A stretch of DNA of 64,000 nt from Christiangramia portivictoriae DSM 23547 (GCF_000423045.1 NZ_KE383971.1:258092-322091), one strand, 5' to 3'. Positions 15,782-24,136 are shown, numbered from the stretch's first letter. Made by a program: numbers and translations. Notes: generated by a model from the letters alone, not told the origin.

Positions 15782-15811
15782 ATAAAATAATGAACATTTT
15801 CTTTGTAATCT

Positions 15812-15940
15812 TCTGGGCGTTCCGCTCCTCCCTTCGTCCCTTCGACAAGCTCAGGGCTCAGGACGTCGCGGCGGGCTATTCGCTTCAATCTTTTTGCTCA
15901 TACTTCACAAAAAGGATTTCCGCTGCTATCCCTAACGCAA
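15812..15940. repeat. structured dispersed element beside tmRNA
   Basis: The stretch opens with TGGGCGTTCC and closes with TATCCCTAACGC; GCGTT (15817-15821) can pair with AACGC (15934-15938). Inside, CTTTTTG (15890-15896) pairs with CAAAAAG (15908-15914) and GGAT pairs with ATCC just after. I recall this phrase set (GGGCGTTCC, GGGCTATTCGCT, AAAAGGATTTCCGCT, TATCCCTAACGC) as a frequent element near RNA genes in Bacteroidota genomes. A second repeat, CCCTTCGACAAGCTCAGGG, sits inside at 15838-15856. Function and transcribed strand are unknown. Confidence 0.55.
15838..15862. repeat. TTCGACAAGCTCAGGG-type palindromic repeat
   Basis: CCCTTCGACAAGCTCAGGG followed by CTCAGG resembles a short imperfect palindrome that is widely scattered in environmental bacterial genomes, from memory. 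It appears as an insert in the variable loop of the larger structured element. Only one copy is in this window. Confidence 0.45.
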
Positions 15941-16045
15941 AATTTTCAAAGAATTCCGATTGCATATTACAATCGGGCCTGCAAAGATACTCATTTTAAT
16001 TTATATCTTTGAGTTGCTGCCTAAACTGCAAAACCCATACCATAT

Positions 16046-17254
16046 ATGATAAAATTCGCCCTGATCAAAGAACGAAAAACACCGCCAGACAGGCGTGTGG
16101 TGTTCTCTCCACAAATGCTGAAAGAGGCAGTAGCCCGTTTTCAGGAAGCTAGTTTTAAAGTGGAAAGTTCTGATATAAGGATCTTTAGCGATGACGAATA
16201 TCGTGAGGCAGGTTTTGAAGTTTCCGAAGATATAAGCGATTGCGACGTACTTTTAGGCGTCAAGGAAGTGCCTATTCCAGATCTGATACCTGACAAAAAG
16301 TACTTTTTCTTTTCGCATACCATCAAAAAGCAGCCCTATAACCGTGATCTGCTTCGTGCAATTCTCTCAAAGAATATCGAATTGTATGATCATGAAGTGG
16401 TAACCGCGAAAAACGATGCCAGGTTAATTGGTTTTGGCAGATATGCCGGCCTTGTTGGAGCTTATAACGGGATTCGTTCCATAGGCATCAAAGAAGGCAA
16501 ATTTGAACTTCCCAAGGCAGAAGCTTTACCAGACCTGGATGCTATGCTTGCCGAACTGGATAAGATAGAATTACCAGATTATAAGTTCGTCCTCACCGGA
16601 AGCGGGAAAGTGGCGTATGGTGCTAGAGAGATCCTCGAGCATTTAAAGATCAAGAAGATAGATCCTGATACGTTTCTGGTAAACGAATTCAGTGAACCGG
16701 TTTTCTGTCATATCGATGTGCTGGATTACGCCAGAAGAAAAGACGGAGCAGAAGGAAGCAGGATGGAATTTTATAAAGTCCCGCAGAATTACGAGTCAGA
16801 TTTTATGAAATTTGCCAAAACCAGCGATGTCTTTATAGCCGGGCATTTTTATGGCGAGGGCGCACCCGTATTTTATTCTGAAGAAGATATGCAGCACAAA
16901 GATTTCCGCATAAAATATGTGGCAGATATTTCCTGTGATATTGCGGGGCCCATAGCGAGTACTATTCGACCATCCACCATTGCAGAGCCTTTTTATGGTG
17001 TTGACTTGAACACAAATACTGAGGTGGATTTTAAAAGCAAAAATGCTCTTGCCGTAATGGCCGTGGATAATTTACCCTGTGAATTACCCAAAGATGCAAG
17101 TGAAGGCTTTGGAGAGATGTTTCTTAAACATGTGATTCCAGCTTTTTTTGACGGGGATCAAGAAACAATTCTGGGCAGATCGAAAATGACCTCGAATGGA
17201 AAGCTAACACCTTTATACTCATATTTACAGGATTTTATAGATGGAAAAGAGTAG
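16046..17254 (+). CDS. saccharopine dehydrogenase-like / AlaDH-PNT-N family oxidoreductase
   Basis: A 402-residue cytosolic protein. The N-terminal ~130 residues have the alanine dehydrogenase/transhydrogenase N-domain pattern (FALIKERKTPPDRRVVFSP, then DVLLGVKEVP and YFFFSHTIKKQ). The central dinucleotide-binding stretch is KFVLTGSGKVAYGAREIL, and the C-terminal part has ADISCDIAGPIASTIRPSTIAEPFYG. This is the pattern of NAD-dependent, lysine-forming saccharopine dehydrogenase relatives, which many Bacteroidota carry. The true substrate may be another amino acid. The following gene overlaps it by 14 bases if its first ATG is used, so they are probably co-transcribed. Confidence 0.82.
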   Translation: MIKFALIKERKTPPDRRVVFSPQMLKEAVARFQEASFKVESSDIRIFSDDEYREAGFEVSEDISDCDVLLGVKEVPIPDLIPDKKYFFFSHTIKKQPYNRDLLRAILSKNIELYDHEVVTAKNDARLIGFGRYAGLVGAYNGIRSIGIKEGKFELPKAEALPDLDAMLAELDKIELPDYKFVLTGSGKVAYGAREILEHLKIKKIDPDTFLVNEFSEPVFCHIDVLDYARRKDGAEGSRMEFYKVPQNYESDFMKFAKTSDVFIAGHFYGEGAPVFYSEEDMQHKDFRIKYVADISCDIAGPIASTIRPSTIAEPFYGVDLNTNTEVDFKSKNALAVMAVDNLPCELPKDASEGFGEMFLKHVIPAFFDGDQETILGRSKMTSNGKLTPLYSYLQDFIDGKE

Positions 17255-18089
17255 CGGCATGTTCAAATTTTTCAGCAGTATTCTCATAGTACTTTTCACC
17301 TGCGTTTGTAGTGCGCAGCAGCTAAACCTGATGAGCTATAATATCAAGTATGCCAATGAGAATGATGGTGAAAACAGCTGGTCAAAAAGAAAGGAATTTC
17401 TAGCAGATCAAATCCAGTTTTACGAACCGGAAATCATCGGACTCCAGGAAGCTCTTAAACTACAGATCGATCATTTTCTACTGAAGATAGGCGAATACGG
17501 GTATCTGGGCGTGGCCAGGGAAGATGGTAAGGAAAAAGGGGAGTATACCGCGATACTTTATAAAAAAGAAGAATTTGATGTGATCGATACCGGCAATTTC
17601 TGGCTTTCAGAAACTCCTGGAAAAGTTTCAACGGGTTGGGATGCTGCTCTTCCCAGAATCTGTACATATGCCAGATTCAGAAATAAGAATAGCAAAGCTG
17701 AATTCTGGGTATTCAATACTCATTTTGATCATAAAGGTAAGAATGCCAGGACTAAAAGTGCTGAGTTAATTCTGGAAAAAATTGCAGAACTCAACACGAA
17801 TGCACTTCCAGTTTTTCTTTTGGGTGATCTCAATTTGGAACCAGATGCAGAAGGCGTACTTCATATTATGAAAGAACTTAAGGACTCCAAAAGCCTTGCA
17901 AAACATACTTTTGGACCTACCGGAACATTTAATGGATTCCAATTTGACCAGCCCGTAGAGAGACGTATCGATTATATTTTCGTTAGCGAGCAGGTGCTGG
18001 TTAAAAAACATGCTGTACTGAGTGATTCAAAGGATCTGAAATATCCTTCAGATCATTTGCCGGTGTTAATCGAAACAGAAATCAGGTAA
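17241..18089 (+). CDS. secreted endonuclease/exonuclease/phosphatase family protein
   Basis: A 282-residue protein with a signal peptide (FKFFSSILIVLFTCVCSAQQ). The EEP fold is shown by LNLMSYNIKYANE at the start, GLQEALKLQIDHF carrying the catalytic Glu, THFDHKG, the GDLNLEPDA metal/phosphate site, and SDHLPVLIE with the terminal Asp-His pair. Such exported EEP proteins cleave phosphodiesters of nucleic acids, lipids or sugar phosphates; the substrate here is open. Two starts are possible: ATG 17241, overlapping the previous gene by 14 bases, or ATG 17259, which gives the neater signal peptide and no overlap. Confidence 0.85.
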   Translation: MEKSSGMFKFFSSILIVLFTCVCSAQQLNLMSYNIKYANENDGENSWSKRKEFLADQIQFYEPEIIGLQEALKLQIDHFLLKIGEYGYLGVAREDGKEKGEYTAILYKKEEFDVIDTGNFWLSETPGKVSTGWDAALPRICTYARFRNKNSKAEFWVFNTHFDHKGKNARTKSAELILEKIAELNTNALPVFLLGDLNLEPDAEGVLHIMKELKDSKSLAKHTFGPTGTFNGFQFDQPVERRIDYIFVSEQVLVKKHAVLSDSKDLKYPSDHLPVLIETEIR

Positions 18090-18187
18090 TTCATTTTAAA
18101 GTGCTCATAGATATTAGCAATAAGCCTCTCAAACTTCCGAGAAATTTTAGATGTTACCGGAAGTCTTAAAAAACTCATAAAATTTGA

Positions 18188-18195
18188 TATCTTTG
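18188..18195 (+). promoter_or_regulatory. candidate -7 element of the S9 peptidase gene
   Basis: TATCTTTG fits TAnnTTTG and ends 18 bases before the ATG at 18213, giving a leader of about 11 bases. No clear -33 TTG was found. Confidence 0.45.
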
Positions 18196-18212
18196 GAGCT
18201 CTACCCAATGAT

Positions 18213-20201
18213 ATGAACAAACTATTTCTATCGCTTATTATCTTACTAAGCGCCCAAATTTGCACTGCTCAGGATTCCATAAACTCAATTATTCCCGCAG
18301 ATCTTTTCTTTGAACATTCTCTCAAATCTGATTTTAAAATAGCTCCGGGAGGGGATTATTTTGCTGAAATATATCTGAATAATGGGACGACAGAACTGGT
18401 GATCATCGATATTAACGATCGAAAAGTATTACACCAGATCCCACTAGCCAAGGGAACTATTGATGATTTATACTGGGTGAATGATGAACGGCTGATCTTT
18501 GAGTCGGAAGGGAGAATTTTTATAATTGACCGTGATGGAAAGAATACCAGAATGCTGGTGGGGCATATCGATTTTCAGGAAAAATCAAAGGGTTCTGCTT
18601 ACAGTAAGTTTAAATACAACCATGTAGTCAATTTACTTCCTGGGAATAAAGACGAGATCCTGGTGGAAACTTTCAATTACAAAGGCTTTGCCAATATTGA
18701 AAAGGTAAATCTGTTTACCGGAGAGAAAACGATCGTTGCAGATGGGACAGAGTCTGAAATAAACATCTGGATTCTTGATAGCCATGGAAAAGTTAGACTT
18801 GGAGCGAGAAAAGAAGATTCTGGGATCGAATTTTTTGAGATAAATCAGGTAACTGGAGATGTTAGACCATTTACAATTCATATAGGAGATAAAGCATATT
18901 CTGTAGATATTAAGGGAGAGACCGTCATGAACCAGGAATATACTTTTTTCAGAAAAATTTCTGCAGATGACAAACTGTTCCTGGGTTCTACGGCCAATAG
19001 TGATACTCGTAAGTTAATAAGCTATGATCTTCGTACCAGGAATGTGGAAACGATCATTGCAGACCAGAACTATGATGCCGGCGACTTTTTTGGATCAGAC
19101 CTGGAGATTTATACAAGTCCGGATACTGGTGAATTGGCTGGAATTAAATTCGAAGGTATCACACCGTATTATAAGTGGTTCGATAAATCTTTGGAACAGG
19201 GGCATCAGGAACTTATGGAGCAATTTCCAGCCTATTTTCATGACATTATTGATACAGATGTTGCAAAGAAACGTTTTGTTGTTCATCAGTGGAATGAAAG
19301 AAAGTCTGGTAATATTGTAGTTTTCGATCTTGCTGATACCACCTATACGCCTATTACATTTCTAAATGAAGATTTGGATACGTATCAATTAACGAAAGTG
19401 AGGTCGATTTCCTTTACTACCCGTGATGGGGAAAGAGTAAGTGGCTACCTTAATATTCCTTCCCAGAACAATTCAAAAAATTTACCGCTGGTAGTGATTC
19501 CTCATGGAGGCCCATGGGCACGGGATTATTTTGAACTTGATGGTTTTTCTCAATTTTTTGCCAATCGGGGTTACGCTACTTTGCGTATTAACTTTAGGGG
19601 TTCAACCGGCTTTGGGAAGAAATTTCTAAAGGCTGGAATAAGTGCGATCAATACGGTAATGATAGATGATATAGCTGATGGTGTAAGCTGGACCATCGAT
19701 AAATACCCTATTGATGCTGCTGAAGTTTATTTGTTTGGTCATAGTTATGGAGGGTATGCCGCTTATATGAGTCTCATGAAATATCCTCAACTGTATAACA
19801 GCGCCGTGGCACTTTCGGCTCCTACTGATATTAAAAGCTGGATGAAAGAATTGAAAAATGACGAAGAGGGTTTCTCTTATGAGTTCTGGAACGCCGCATT
19901 AGGCGATAAAAACTCAAATTTTCTAAAACAAATGTCTCCGGTGTATCTGGCACAGAATATCAACAAACCATTGATGATTGTGCATGGACGTTTTGATCCC
20001 GTAGTTCCTTTGGAGCATGCAGAGAACATGTATGAAGAATTAAAAAAAGAAGATAAAGATGCAACTTTAAGAGTCATAGAAGGTGTAGGCCATTCACTGG
20101 AAGACAGTAAAAGTATGGGCTATATTCTAGAACAGGCAAAGGAGTTTTTTACTGAAAATTCAAAAAATTCTGAAGGAGCCTCGAATTCTGAAAGTTACTG
20201 A
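18213..20201 (+). CDS. secreted S9-family prolyl oligopeptidase-like peptidase
   Basis: A 662-residue exported peptidase. The signal peptide MNKLFLSLIILLSAQICTAQ is followed by a beta-propeller-like region (about 25-390) and an alpha/beta-hydrolase domain (about 395-645). The nucleophile is Ser511 in LFGHSYGGYAAYMSL; the acid lies in VHGRFDPVVPLEHA and the His in GVGHSLED. The oxyanion segment VVIPHGGPWARD precedes them. Dipeptidyl- or acylaminoacyl-peptidase activity in the periplasm is likely. Its last 42 bases overlap the convergent DUF2809 gene, so the C-terminal tail (FTENSKNSEGASNSESY) is dispensable-looking. Confidence 0.9.
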   Translation: MNKLFLSLIILLSAQICTAQDSINSIIPADLFFEHSLKSDFKIAPGGDYFAEIYLNNGTTELVIIDINDRKVLHQIPLAKGTIDDLYWVNDERLIFESEGRIFIIDRDGKNTRMLVGHIDFQEKSKGSAYSKFKYNHVVNLLPGNKDEILVETFNYKGFANIEKVNLFTGEKTIVADGTESEINIWILDSHGKVRLGARKEDSGIEFFEINQVTGDVRPFTIHIGDKAYSVDIKGETVMNQEYTFFRKISADDKLFLGSTANSDTRKLISYDLRTRNVETIIADQNYDAGDFFGSDLEIYTSPDTGELAGIKFEGITPYYKWFDKSLEQGHQELMEQFPAYFHDIIDTDVAKKRFVVHQWNERKSGNIVVFDLADTTYTPITFLNEDLDTYQLTKVRSISFTTRDGERVSGYLNIPSQNNSKNLPLVVIPHGGPWARDYFELDGFSQFFANRGYATLRINFRGSTGFGKKFLKAGISAINTVMIDDIADGVSWTIDKYPIDAAEVYLFGHSYGGYAAYMSLMKYPQLYNSAVALSAPTDIKSWMKELKNDEEGFSYEFWNAALGDKNSNFLKQMSPVYLAQNINKPLMIVHGRFDPVVPLEHAENMYEELKKEDKDATLRVIEGVGHSLEDSKSMGYILEQAKEFFTENSKNSEGASNSESY

Positions 20202-20552
20202 TTCTATTAGCCACACGCATAATATTCCGCAGGAATAGGCGATGAGGTCCAGGGTTGAATAACTACTTCCAAGTATGATCTTTAAAATAGCCGGTGGAGC
20301 ATCACTCAGGTAATAAATCAATCGAAAATACTGAGAAAATTCAACTGCAAAGGCTACTAAAATGCTAATCCAGAGTGCCTGCCTGCATGTTGTATTAAAA
20401 GTGGTCATCAGTAAACAGTAAATAAGAATTACGACCAGAAAATCTCCAAAGTAAGGCCTGATGAATTCATCATGAATATACAAAGCGATGAGGCATTCTA
20501 TCAGCAATAGAATCAGGAATGCAGAGAAGTATATTTTTCGGCTAAATTTCAT
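20160..20552 (-). CDS. DUF2809 family membrane protein
   Basis: A 130-residue protein from ATG 20552 (MKFSRKIYFSAFLILLL), with about four membrane segments. The family hallmark is RPYFGDFLVVILIYCLL; EFSQYFRLIYYL and STLDLIAYSCGILCVWLIE also fit. A longer frame to 20636 overlaps creD by 35 bases but its extra residues (GRLTGRITNINGGWWSL) look non-coding. It follows creD on the same strand and is the last gene of the operon. Its stop lies inside the 3' end of the S9 peptidase gene, a 42-base convergent overlap. Function unknown. Confidence 0.75.
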   Translation of the reverse strand: MKFSRKIYFSAFLILLLIECLIALYIHDEFIRPYFGDFLVVILIYCLLMTTFNTTCRQALWISILVAFAVEFSQYFRLIYYLSDAPPAILKIILGSSYSTLDLIAYSCGILCVWLIESVTFRIRGSFRIF

Positions 20553-20601
20553 CTTAGAAATAGAGTAGGGCGGCAGTAATGACCACCACCCTCCATTTAT
20601 A

Positions 20602-21981
20602 TTAGTGATTCTGCCAGTCAATCTTCCTGGAAACATACATCACCGTTCCCAGAATTATAAATAATCCAACGCTTCCTACCAGCAAGGCATAACTTTCCAG
20701 CTGTATGATAATATATATAAAAGTATGCAACGCGAGTAGGGATATGGCAATAAACAAAGGAAATTTCCAGCCTTTTAAAATACTTCGCGAGTACAGACTA
20801 ATCATGCAAATAACCGCAGCTCCCGCGATGAGGTAAGCTGTAAAGAAACTACTGTGTTCAGATATGGAAATGAGTAAGGTGTAAAACATCAACAGTCCAA
20901 GTCCAATCATGAGATACTGGAAAGGGTGGATGGCAATTTTACTGAGCGTTTGGATTAAAAAGAAGATCAGAAACGTAAGGCCAATGATCAAAATCCCATA
21001 TTTTGTAGCGCGTTCGCTTTTCTGGTATTCATCCACAGGGATCATAAAGTCCACACCAAAAGCAAATTCATTGAGATCTGGTAAAGACCCATAGAATAGT
21101 TGAGGGAAGGGACGATTGATGTCCAGCACTTTCCATGAAGCCTGAAAACCACCTTCACTTAGCTTATCACTTTTTTGAGGCAGAAATTCCCCGGTAAAAC
21201 TTTTGGTTTTCCATTGAGAAGAAATGCTGGCGCTTGTAGTTTTACCAATGGGTATAAATGCTATTTCTGAACTTCCCTTAATAGAAAGGTTCATATCAAA
21301 TTTTAGTGATTTCCGTTCAGGAAGATCTAAGCTTTTTAGATTGGAACTTTCCATTAAATGCATGACTGGCTGTTGTGTTGATTTACCTGAAGACTGATAT
21401 CTGGAATTGAAATTGTAGGAACTGCCAGCTGCCTCGATGCTAATTTGCTCATCGATGCCGCGTAGATTTGAAGTTTTAAAGACGAATTGAGCTTTATCCC
21501 ATAGAATATCCTGAGCTGTAATTTCGTCACTTTCTATGGATTCGAGATCGTAAGCTCCAGACAGATTGGTTTTGCTTTTGTAAACCGCGGTTTCAAAAAT
21601 CCCACGCTTTTTAAGTTCCGGATCTACAGTGGAGCTAATTTCAAGTTCCTGCGGAAAAATATAGAAGTATTTAATCCTTTCGACCTGCTCCAATGTCTTG
21701 CCTGTACTGGAATTGATGAGTTCTTTTTGCTGATATACTTTATACGGAATTTTGAGAATGGGTCCATATATAACTACTTTTTCACCCCATTTTTCGCTAA
21801 TTTCAGAGACCACGCCATGTTGCCGATTTTTGCGTTCATGGATAAGATCTTCCACCATGTTAAGAGGAATAAGCATTACAAGGCATAAAAAGCAAATAAA
21901 TAATAACCTGGTGGTGATCGAATTCTTCACAGAGTTGATAAAGCGATTCCCGTGCAATGAATTTTGTGATTGACTGTCCAT
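20602..21981 (-). CDS. creD: cell envelope integrity protein CreD
   Basis: A 459-residue inner-membrane protein. One N-terminal membrane segment (TTRLLFICFLCLVMLIPLNMV) is followed by a large periplasmic domain (about 45-310) and five or six C-terminal membrane segments. Landmarks are VVIYGPILKIPYKV near the start, then FGVDFMIPVDEYQKSERATKYGILIIGLTFLIFF, and the HPFQYLMIGLGLLMFYTLLISISEH region characteristic of CreD. E. coli CreD is linked to envelope stress, colicin E2 and beta-lactam tolerance. Here it sits behind a winged-helix regulator, membrane proteins and MpaB rather than CreBC. Confidence 0.92.
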   Translation of the reverse strand: MDSQSQNSLHGNRFINSVKNSITTRLLFICFLCLVMLIPLNMVEDLIHERKNRQHGVVSEISEKWGEKVVIYGPILKIPYKVYQQKELINSSTGKTLEQVERIKYFYIFPQELEISSTVDPELKKRGIFETAVYKSKTNLSGAYDLESIESDEITAQDILWDKAQFVFKTSNLRGIDEQISIEAAGSSYNFNSRYQSSGKSTQQPVMHLMESSNLKSLDLPERKSLKFDMNLSIKGSSEIAFIPIGKTTSASISSQWKTKSFTGEFLPQKSDKLSEGGFQASWKVLDINRPFPQLFYGSLPDLNEFAFGVDFMIPVDEYQKSERATKYGILIIGLTFLIFFLIQTLSKIAIHPFQYLMIGLGLLMFYTLLISISEHSSFFTAYLIAGAAVICMISLYSRSILKGWKFPLFIAISLLALHTFIYIIIQLESYALLVGSVGLFIILGTVMYVSRKIDWQNH

Positions 21982-22002
21982 TTTTTGATTGTTATATGAT
22001 GA

Positions 22003-22773
22003 TTAGATGGTGATAGGTTGATGATCCAGATCTTCAATCTGGTTTAGATATTGATTGGGTAGGATGATCTTGCGTAGTCTGCGGTCTGCTTCAAGATTTT
22101 TACTCAGGCTGTAGATCCATAATAAAGATTTTAAAATACTAAGCGAACTCATGTTCAAATGCTTTCTTACTTCAGCAGGTAATAGAAACTTTTGAGTCTG
22201 CTTCAGTAAAAAATAGCGAACCGGTCCCAGGTGCTCGCGATAGCTTCGGTATAAGGCCTTACTAAAATCTCCATAGTACAAATGCTGCTGAAGATGAATG
22301 GCTCTTTGTTGTTCAAACGCGTCAAAACTGACTGGTAGTTCTTCAATTTTCATAAGTGTACCCATGCGCCAGAACACATGGAAAACTTCCTCTTTCTCTT
22401 CTGAAGTTAAATTTTCTACAAGGACTTCATAGGATCGAATACTGTAATCTATGAGCATAAAAAGTACATCCCTGTAAGCCCACTGGGGAATATGACTGCC
22501 TCTGGAACTTTCTACGGAAGAATGAATAGCGTTGATATTTCTGATGGCAGCTTCAGCTGAAGATTTTTCAGCAAAAACAATTTTTCGAGCATATTCCACT
22601 GTGCTGAAAAGTCTGTCCAATGGGTTGGCTGGTAGTTTCCCGGTATAGAAAAGCCAGTCTACAGCTTTGTTCAAAGCAAATTCAGCAGAAGCACCTGCGA
22701 AAACCAGCAATATGGTATCGGCATTACCCCAGATCTTTCGCACGATCGAATCTTTATGTACAAAATATCCCAT
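22003..22773 (-). CDS. oxygenase MpaB family protein (DUF2236)
   Basis: A 256-residue protein from ATG 22773 (MGYFVHKDSIVRKIWGNADTI); the frame extends to 22836 but that would overlap the upstream gene. DUF2236/MpaB landmarks are the opening VRKIWGNADTILLVFAGASAEFAL, then HIPQWAYRDVLFMLIDYSIRSYEVL, and EHLGPVRYFLLKQTQKFLLP. The founding members (MpaB, latex-clearing protein relatives) are heme-linked oxygenases. The substrate here is unknown. It sits between a membrane protein and creD, so the unit may alter or protect membrane lipids; that is inference. Confidence 0.82.
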   Translation of the reverse strand: MGYFVHKDSIVRKIWGNADTILLVFAGASAEFALNKAVDWLFYTGKLPANPLDRLFSTVEYARKIVFAEKSSAEAAIRNINAIHSSVESSRGSHIPQWAYRDVLFMLIDYSIRSYEVLVENLTSEEKEEVFHVFWRMGTLMKIEELPVSFDAFEQQRAIHLQQHLYYGDFSKALYRSYREHLGPVRYFLLKQTQKFLLPAEVRKHLNMSSLSILKSLLWIYSLSKNLEADRRLRKIILPNQYLNQIEDLDHQPITI

Positions 22774-22784
22774 ACCAGGTTTTA

Positions 22785-23069
22785 TTAACTTCCTGCGAAA
22801 GGAGTTCCGAAAATACCCACGGCGAGTTCTGCCCATACAATCAAAAGCACAAAAATTATCACGGCGCAGGCGATCAACCTGCTCCGAAAGGTTTTGAGTC
22901 TGCTTAAGGCGAAATTGATGGCAAGCCCGGTTAAGAATAATAAGGTTCCCATGATCACAAAGTCTGAACTGCTCCAGTTCAATTCAGTAGATACCTGGCT
23001 GCCAATGAAGGGGATAAGTAATATGGCGCCAACTATCGCCAGGATGATCAATACATTTTTAGTTTTCAT
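22785..23069 (-). CDS. small three-helix membrane protein of the CreD operon
   Basis: A 94-residue protein with three membrane segments: NVLIILAIVGAILLIPFIG, FVIMGTLLFLTGLAINFAL, and LIACAVIIFVLLIVWAELAVG. The ATG at 23069 lies 26 bases downstream of the operator copy at 23095-23113, so it appears to open a second transcription unit within the operon. It ends 11 bases before the MpaB start. Similar small proteins accompany this regulator in Bacteroidota, from memory. Function unknown. Confidence 0.75.
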   Translation of the reverse strand: MKTKNVLIILAIVGAILLIPFIGSQVSTELNWSSSDFVIMGTLLFLTGLAINFALSRLKTFRSRLIACAVIIFVLLIVWAELAVGIFGTPFAGS

Positions 23070-23094
23070 AATTGAATATTTAGAATTAGCTAAG

Positions 23095-23113
23095 TACTTT
23101 GAAATACAAAGTA
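23095..23113. promoter_or_regulatory. operator copy B, TACTTTG-N5-CAAAGTA
   Basis: Perfect 7-base inverted repeat with spacer AAATA, between the regulator stop (23133) and the start of the next gene (23069). Together with flanks it matches copy A (24084-24102) over about 22 bases with one difference. It probably controls an internal promoter for the membrane protein, MpaB and CreD genes. Confidence 0.65.
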
Positions 23114-23132
23114 GATGTTCAAAAAAATAGTG

Positions 23133-23441
23133 TTATTGAATTTCATTTTTCGTGTTTAGTAATTTTTCCAGGGCGCCCAGATGCTCCTGAAAAGCCTTTC
23201 TTCCGGTATCGGTTACCAGGTACCTGGTATTTGGTTTTCTGTCTATAAATGATTTTTCCACTTTAATATAATGCTGTTTTTCGAGCGCTTTGGTATGACT
23301 TGCAACGTTTCCATCTGTCGCACCAAGCAGTTCCTTTAAAGTTTTAAAGTCGGCAAACTCATTCACCATCAGAATACTCATGATGCCTAACCTGATCCTG
23401 TGATCAAAGGCTTTATTTATATTACTGATAATGTTTTTCAT
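23133..23441 (-). CDS. winged-helix transcriptional regulator (HTH_34/MarR-like)
   Basis: A 102-residue single-domain protein. The winged helix runs through most of it: DHRIRLGIMSILMVNEFADF, then LKELLGATDGNVASHTKALEKQHYIKVEKSF with the recognition helix, then a beta-hairpin wing RKPNTRYLVTDTGRKAF. This is the PF13601-type regulator often found before creD in Bacteroidota. No sensing domain is present. Its start overlaps the stop of the upstream membrane-protein gene by one base (TGATG). Two identical palindromes, one before each half of the locus, are likely its operators, so it would be autoregulated. Confidence 0.88.
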   Translation of the reverse strand: MKNIISNINKAFDHRIRLGIMSILMVNEFADFKTLKELLGATDGNVASHTKALEKQHYIKVEKSFIDRKPNTRYLVTDTGRKAFQEHLGALEKLLNTKNEIQ

Positions 23442-24076
23442 CAGGCCGCTTTTCGGTCATATTTGTTATACATCCACACACCGTAAACGATGTGAAAGAT
23501 ACCGAATCCCAATGCCCAGAACACGATTCCGTAGCCGATAAACTGGGTGGCGATAAGACCTAGAATTACATTGGCATACCCCAAACTTTTTAAATCTGAA
23601 AATGTATACTTGCTCGCGTGAATTAATGCCAGGCCGTAAAAAATAAGCATCGCCGGAGCAATGAGACCAATGATCTGGTATTGCAAAAGGACGAGGCAAA
23701 AAATTCCGCCTGCCAGCAGAGGTGCGAAAAAATTGAGCAGTAACCTTCTACTGGTGCTGTCCCATATCTTCTTCCCTTGCATTTTAGCTTTCCTGGTGGT
23801 AAGTACAATAGCAGTTCCAATGGCGAGCACGAGTACCGCAGCAGCTACCATCACTAATTGCGTCACAAGATCTGTATTGGTAGTGGCGATATAGGATTGG
23901 CTATTTGTATAAACTGAAGGTTCGTAGGATAAGATTTTTGCAGCAACCAGTGCGCCGGCAATGGCATAAATCCCTGCAAATACTCCAGACAGTCCGCTCA
24001 GCGAGATAAAACGAGATGACTGACTCATCATGTTCCTGATCTCAGTGAGATCTTTAAGATACTTTTCGTTCTCCAT
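23441..24076 (-). CDS. polytopic membrane protein paired with the winged-helix regulator
   Basis: A 211-residue protein with six hydrophobic segments, beginning FISLSGLSGVFAGIYAIAGALVAA. The N-terminal cytosolic stretch (LKDLTEIRNMMSQSS) is conserved in this family as I recall it. It is the first gene of the unit; operator copy A lies 8 bases upstream of its ATG. Coupling by the TGATG overlap to the regulator suggests a sensor-regulator or anti-regulator relation, which is inference. No enzymatic motif is seen. Confidence 0.8.
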   Translation of the reverse strand: MENEKYLKDLTEIRNMMSQSSRFISLSGLSGVFAGIYAIAGALVAAKILSYEPSVYTNSQSYIATTNTDLVTQLVMVAAAVLVLAIGTAIVLTTRKAKMQGKKIWDSTSRRLLLNFFAPLLAGGIFCLVLLQYQIIGLIAPAMLIFYGLALIHASKYTFSDLKSLGYANVILGLIATQFIGYGIVFWALGFGIFHIVYGVWMYNKYDRKAA

Positions 24077-24083
24077 TTTAAAG

Positions 24084-24102
24084 TACTTTGAAAAACAAAG
24101 TA
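24084..24102. promoter_or_regulatory. operator copy A, TACTTTG-N5-CAAAGTA
   Basis: Perfect 7-base inverted repeat with spacer AAAAA, 8 bases upstream of the ATG at 24076. The minus-strand arm TTACTTTG is one mismatch from the TAnnTTTG -7 element, so repressor binding here would block the promoter directly. Confidence 0.65.
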
Positions 24103-24136
24103 AGTCTAAAATTATGGTTCCTGCAAGTACAGAATA

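Noticed and set aside
15703-15999. 98-aa plus-strand open frame
   Set aside because: It covers the 5' part of the tmRNA and the structured repeat; the composition is that of RNA-gene sequence read as protein.
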